Source of the DNA: Microbacterium algeriense
GTDB taxonomy: Bacteria > Actinomycetota > Actinomycetes > Actinomycetales > Microbacteriaceae
Assembly: GCF_008868005.1 (NCBI RefSeq)
Contig: NZ_WAAO01000001.1
Coordinates: 496,001 to 560,000 of the forward strand
Direction of reading: 5' to 3'
Length of the DNA: 64,000 nucleotides
The notes under the pieces were generated by a model. That model was not told the DNA's origin and did no database searches. It saw only the letters and a program-made list of their open reading frames with translations. This document shows, piece by piece, positions 62,636 through 64,000 of this stretch (within the stretch, counting starts at the first letter, position 1; each line of letters starts with the position of its first letter). The translations under genes and the position numbers were made by a program.

Positions 62636-62807
62636 CGGATGGACGGATGCCGGGCGGAAACAGCCGGATCCGTCCGACATCCGTGAACCGGTCCGACATC
62701 CGTACCGATGGACGGGGCGATGAACGGACGGATGGACGGGTGCCGGGCGGAAGCGGCCGGATCCGTCCGACATCCGTGAACCGGTCCGACATCCGTACCG
62801 ACGGACG
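62636..62807. repeat. Two-copy 93-bp-period repeat downstream of anmK
   Basis: About 79 bp beginning CGGATGGACGG (62636) is repeated from 62729 with few changes. Each copy holds CGGATCCGTCCGACATCCGT and a second CCGACATCCGT box that can pair with GGATGTCGG at about 62627. It lies between convergent genes and can form several hairpins, so it may be a terminator or a REP-like element. Confidence 0.75.
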
Positions 62808-62810
62808 GAC

Positions 62811-62978
62811 TCAGCGGGAGCGGTCGTCCTCGTCCCAGGGGCCTTCCCACCAGCCCGCGCGGCCGTCGCCGTCCTCGCCGCGGCTGCGGCGGGAGCGCAC
62901 GAACTGCACGACGAACACCACGAGCGTCGTCAGCAGGATCACGAACGCGACGAGGAAGATGAGGTCGCTCTGGTTCAC
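62811..62978 (-). CDS. Small single-pass membrane protein
   Basis: The protein has 55 residues. The GTG at 62978 overlaps the stop of the YdeI-like gene by 4 bp, which supports it as a real translated gene. It has one helix (LIFLVAFVILLTTLVVFVVQFV) followed by an Arg-rich then acidic cytoplasmic tail with WWEGPWDEDD. The function is unknown. Confidence 0.6.
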   Translation of the reverse strand: MNQSDLIFLVAFVILLTTLVVFVVQFVRSRRSRGEDGDGRAGWWEGPWDEDDRSR

Positions 62979-63553
62979 GGTCGCTTCCCTTCCGCGGCAT
63001 CCGCCACGATCTTCGCGATGCGGGCGGTCCGGGTCTCCGGCCGCTTCGCCATCGCGATGTGCGTGAGACCGAACTTCTTCACCGAGGCCGGGAAGGCGTC
63101 CCAACCCTCACGGGCCGCGGGGACGGCATCGAGCGCGGCGGTGAGCTCCTCGGGCTCGACCCCCGCCTCCGGGCCGTCGAGCAGGGTCCAAGATCCGTTC
63201 GCCTTCGCCGTCTCCAGCGCGCGGATGCCGGCAGGGGCGAGCAGCCCCTCCGCCTCGAGCTCGGCGATGCGCGCCTTGTTGGTCGCCGCCCATCCGCTGC
63301 CGGGCCGCCGCGGCGAGAACCACTGCCCGTTGGCACGCTGCGGCGTCCCCTCGCCGAACACCCGGACCGGACCGTCGATCCACCCGAAGCACAGCGCCTG
63401 TCGCACCGCGTCCTCGTAGCCGACGCCCGTGCTGCTCCCGCGGACGCTCAGCAGCCACACGCCGTTCCCGCGTTCGTGGTTCTCCTCGAGCCAGGCGCGC
63501 CAGGCCGCGGCATCCGCTGCCGTGACCTGCTCGCCGTCGTCGAGGGCGCCCAC
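62975..63553 (-). CDS. YdeI/OmpD-associated family protein
   Basis: The protein has 192 residues, GTG start at 63553. It shows the family pattern: AWRAWLEENHERGNGVWLL near the start, YEDAVRQALCFGWIDG in the middle, RRPGSGWAATNKARIAELEAEG, and a C-terminal WDAFPASVKKFGLTHIAMAKRPETR that packs as a helical tail. Proteins of this type are linked to acid or antimicrobial stress, but the activity is unknown. It lies one base from the HAD phosphatase gene upstream, so the three genes are probably one operon. Confidence 0.85.
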   Translation of the reverse strand: MGALDDGEQVTAADAAAWRAWLEENHERGNGVWLLSVRGSSTGVGYEDAVRQALCFGWIDGPVRVFGEGTPQRANGQWFSPRRPGSGWAATNKARIAELEAEGLLAPAGIRALETAKANGSWTLLDGPEAGVEPEELTAALDAVPAAREGWDAFPASVKKFGLTHIAMAKRPETRTARIAKIVADAAEGKRP

Positions 63554-63554
63554 G

Positions 63555-64000
63555 TCAGTCCTCGTCGATCGTGGCGATCGTTCCGGTGACCATCGGCAGC
63601 AGATCGGCCACGGAGTCGACGATCTCGTCCGGGCGGAACGGGTACTTCTCGATCTCCGCCTGATCGCTGATGCCCGTGAGGACCAGCACCGTGTGCAGGC
63701 CCGCTTCGATGCCGGCGACGATGTCGGTGTCCATGCGGTCGCCGATCATCCCGGTCTTCTTCGAGTGGGCGCCGATCTTGTTCAGCGCCGAGCGGAACAT
63801 CATCGGGTTCGGCTTGCCCACCACATAGGGCTCCTTGCCGGTCGCCTTCGTGATGAGCGCGGCGATGGCCCCGGTGGCGGGGAGCACGCCGTCGGCGCTC
63901 GGTCCCGTCGCGTCCGGGTTGGTCACGATGAAGCGGGCGCCGTTGATGATGTGCCTGATCGCCTTCGTGATCGCCTCGAACGAGTAGTTGCGCGTCTCTC
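63555..64000 (-). CDS. HAD-IIA (NagD/4-nitrophenylphosphatase-like) hydrolase, C-terminal part
   Basis: The frame is open through the window edge, so the N-terminus lies beyond 64000. About 147 residues are visible: YSFEAITKAIRHIINGARFIVTN (cap domain), GKEPYVVGKPNPMMFRSAL (motif III Lys) and MIGDRMDTDIVAGIEAG (motif IV acidic cluster), then TGISDQAEI. These define the C2A-cap NagD branch, which dephosphorylates small sugar or nucleotide phosphates. Its stop is one base before the YdeI-like start. Confidence 0.88.
   Translation of the reverse strand, partial: ETRNYSFEAITKAIRHIINGARFIVTNPDATGPSADGVLPATGAIAALITKATGKEPYVVGKPNPMMFRSALNKIGAHSKKTGMIGDRMDTDIVAGIEAGLHTVLVLTGISDQAEIEKYPFRPDEIVDSVADLLPMVTGTIATIDED

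Overview
The window is very GC-rich, densely packed with genes that often overlap by 4 bp (ATGA/GTGA), and has many GTG starts. It also has a HAIR heat-shock operator, several LacI-controlled sugar loci and an actinobacterial-style PutA. This fits an actinobacterium of the Microbacteriaceae, most likely Microbacterium. I saw no rRNA, tRNA, CRISPR array, IS element or prophage gene. No gene-free stretch exceeds about 230 bases.

Bases 1-16316 hold the most striking region, which I read as a D-arabinan (mycobacterial or corynebacterial arabinogalactan/lipoarabinomannan) utilisation regulon. It contains two surface or secreted DUF4185/GH183 proteins, a sugar ABC importer, a cytoplasmic DUF2961/GH172 enzyme, a cytoplasmic GH116 enzyme, an L-fucose/D-arabinose isomerase-family protein, an FGGY pentulose kinase and a LacI repressor. 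A 12-bp palindrome, GAAATCGATTTC (one copy with one mismatch), sits at four promoters here. The proposed flow is: endo-cleavage outside, oligosaccharide import, exo-cleavage of alpha and beta D-arabinofuranose inside, then D-arabinose to D-ribulose to D-ribulose-5-phosphate. The enzyme set (2x GH183, GH172, GH116) matches, from memory, the D-arabinanases described from Microbacterium arabinogalactanolyticum. A frameshifted gene of unknown function shares the first operator.

Bases 18661-31825 form a second regulon, for high-mannose N-glycans. It has a secreted Endo H (GH18), a cytoplasmic GH92 and GH38 alpha-mannosidase, a GH5_18-type beta-mannosidase, an ABC importer and another LacI. A different 14-bp operator (CTNAAGCGWTNTAG-like) overlaps the -10 elements. 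Neither importer has an ATPase here. A P-type metal ATPase (16707-18593) lies between the two regions.

Bases 31914-49675 carry mostly core or housekeeping genes: two GT4 glycosyltransferases, small membrane proteins, an amidase-like AraC regulator, an orphan LacI, an NRDE protein, CoaBC, a ClpB without its N-domain behind a HAIR element, a nitroreductase, a LysR regulator divergent from putA, and an ABC-2 exporter. Bases 49873-64000 carry a BenE transporter, a two-component system, an MFS transporter, a glyoxalase/HxlR/RibD-like trio, two membrane proteins of lower GC, a HAD phosphatase, xth, pyrE-ROK kinase, AnmK, a YdeI protein and a partial NagD-type phosphatase.

Two cross-cutting oddities stand out. 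The first is a family of four small membrane/coiled-coil proteins built on 7- or 11-residue repeats. The second is a short interspersed DNA repeat (core CCTTCGACAGGCTCAGGG) that has entered coding sequence in the same frame in both putA and an ABC permease, and forms a 24-bp tandem array upstream of a HAD gene.
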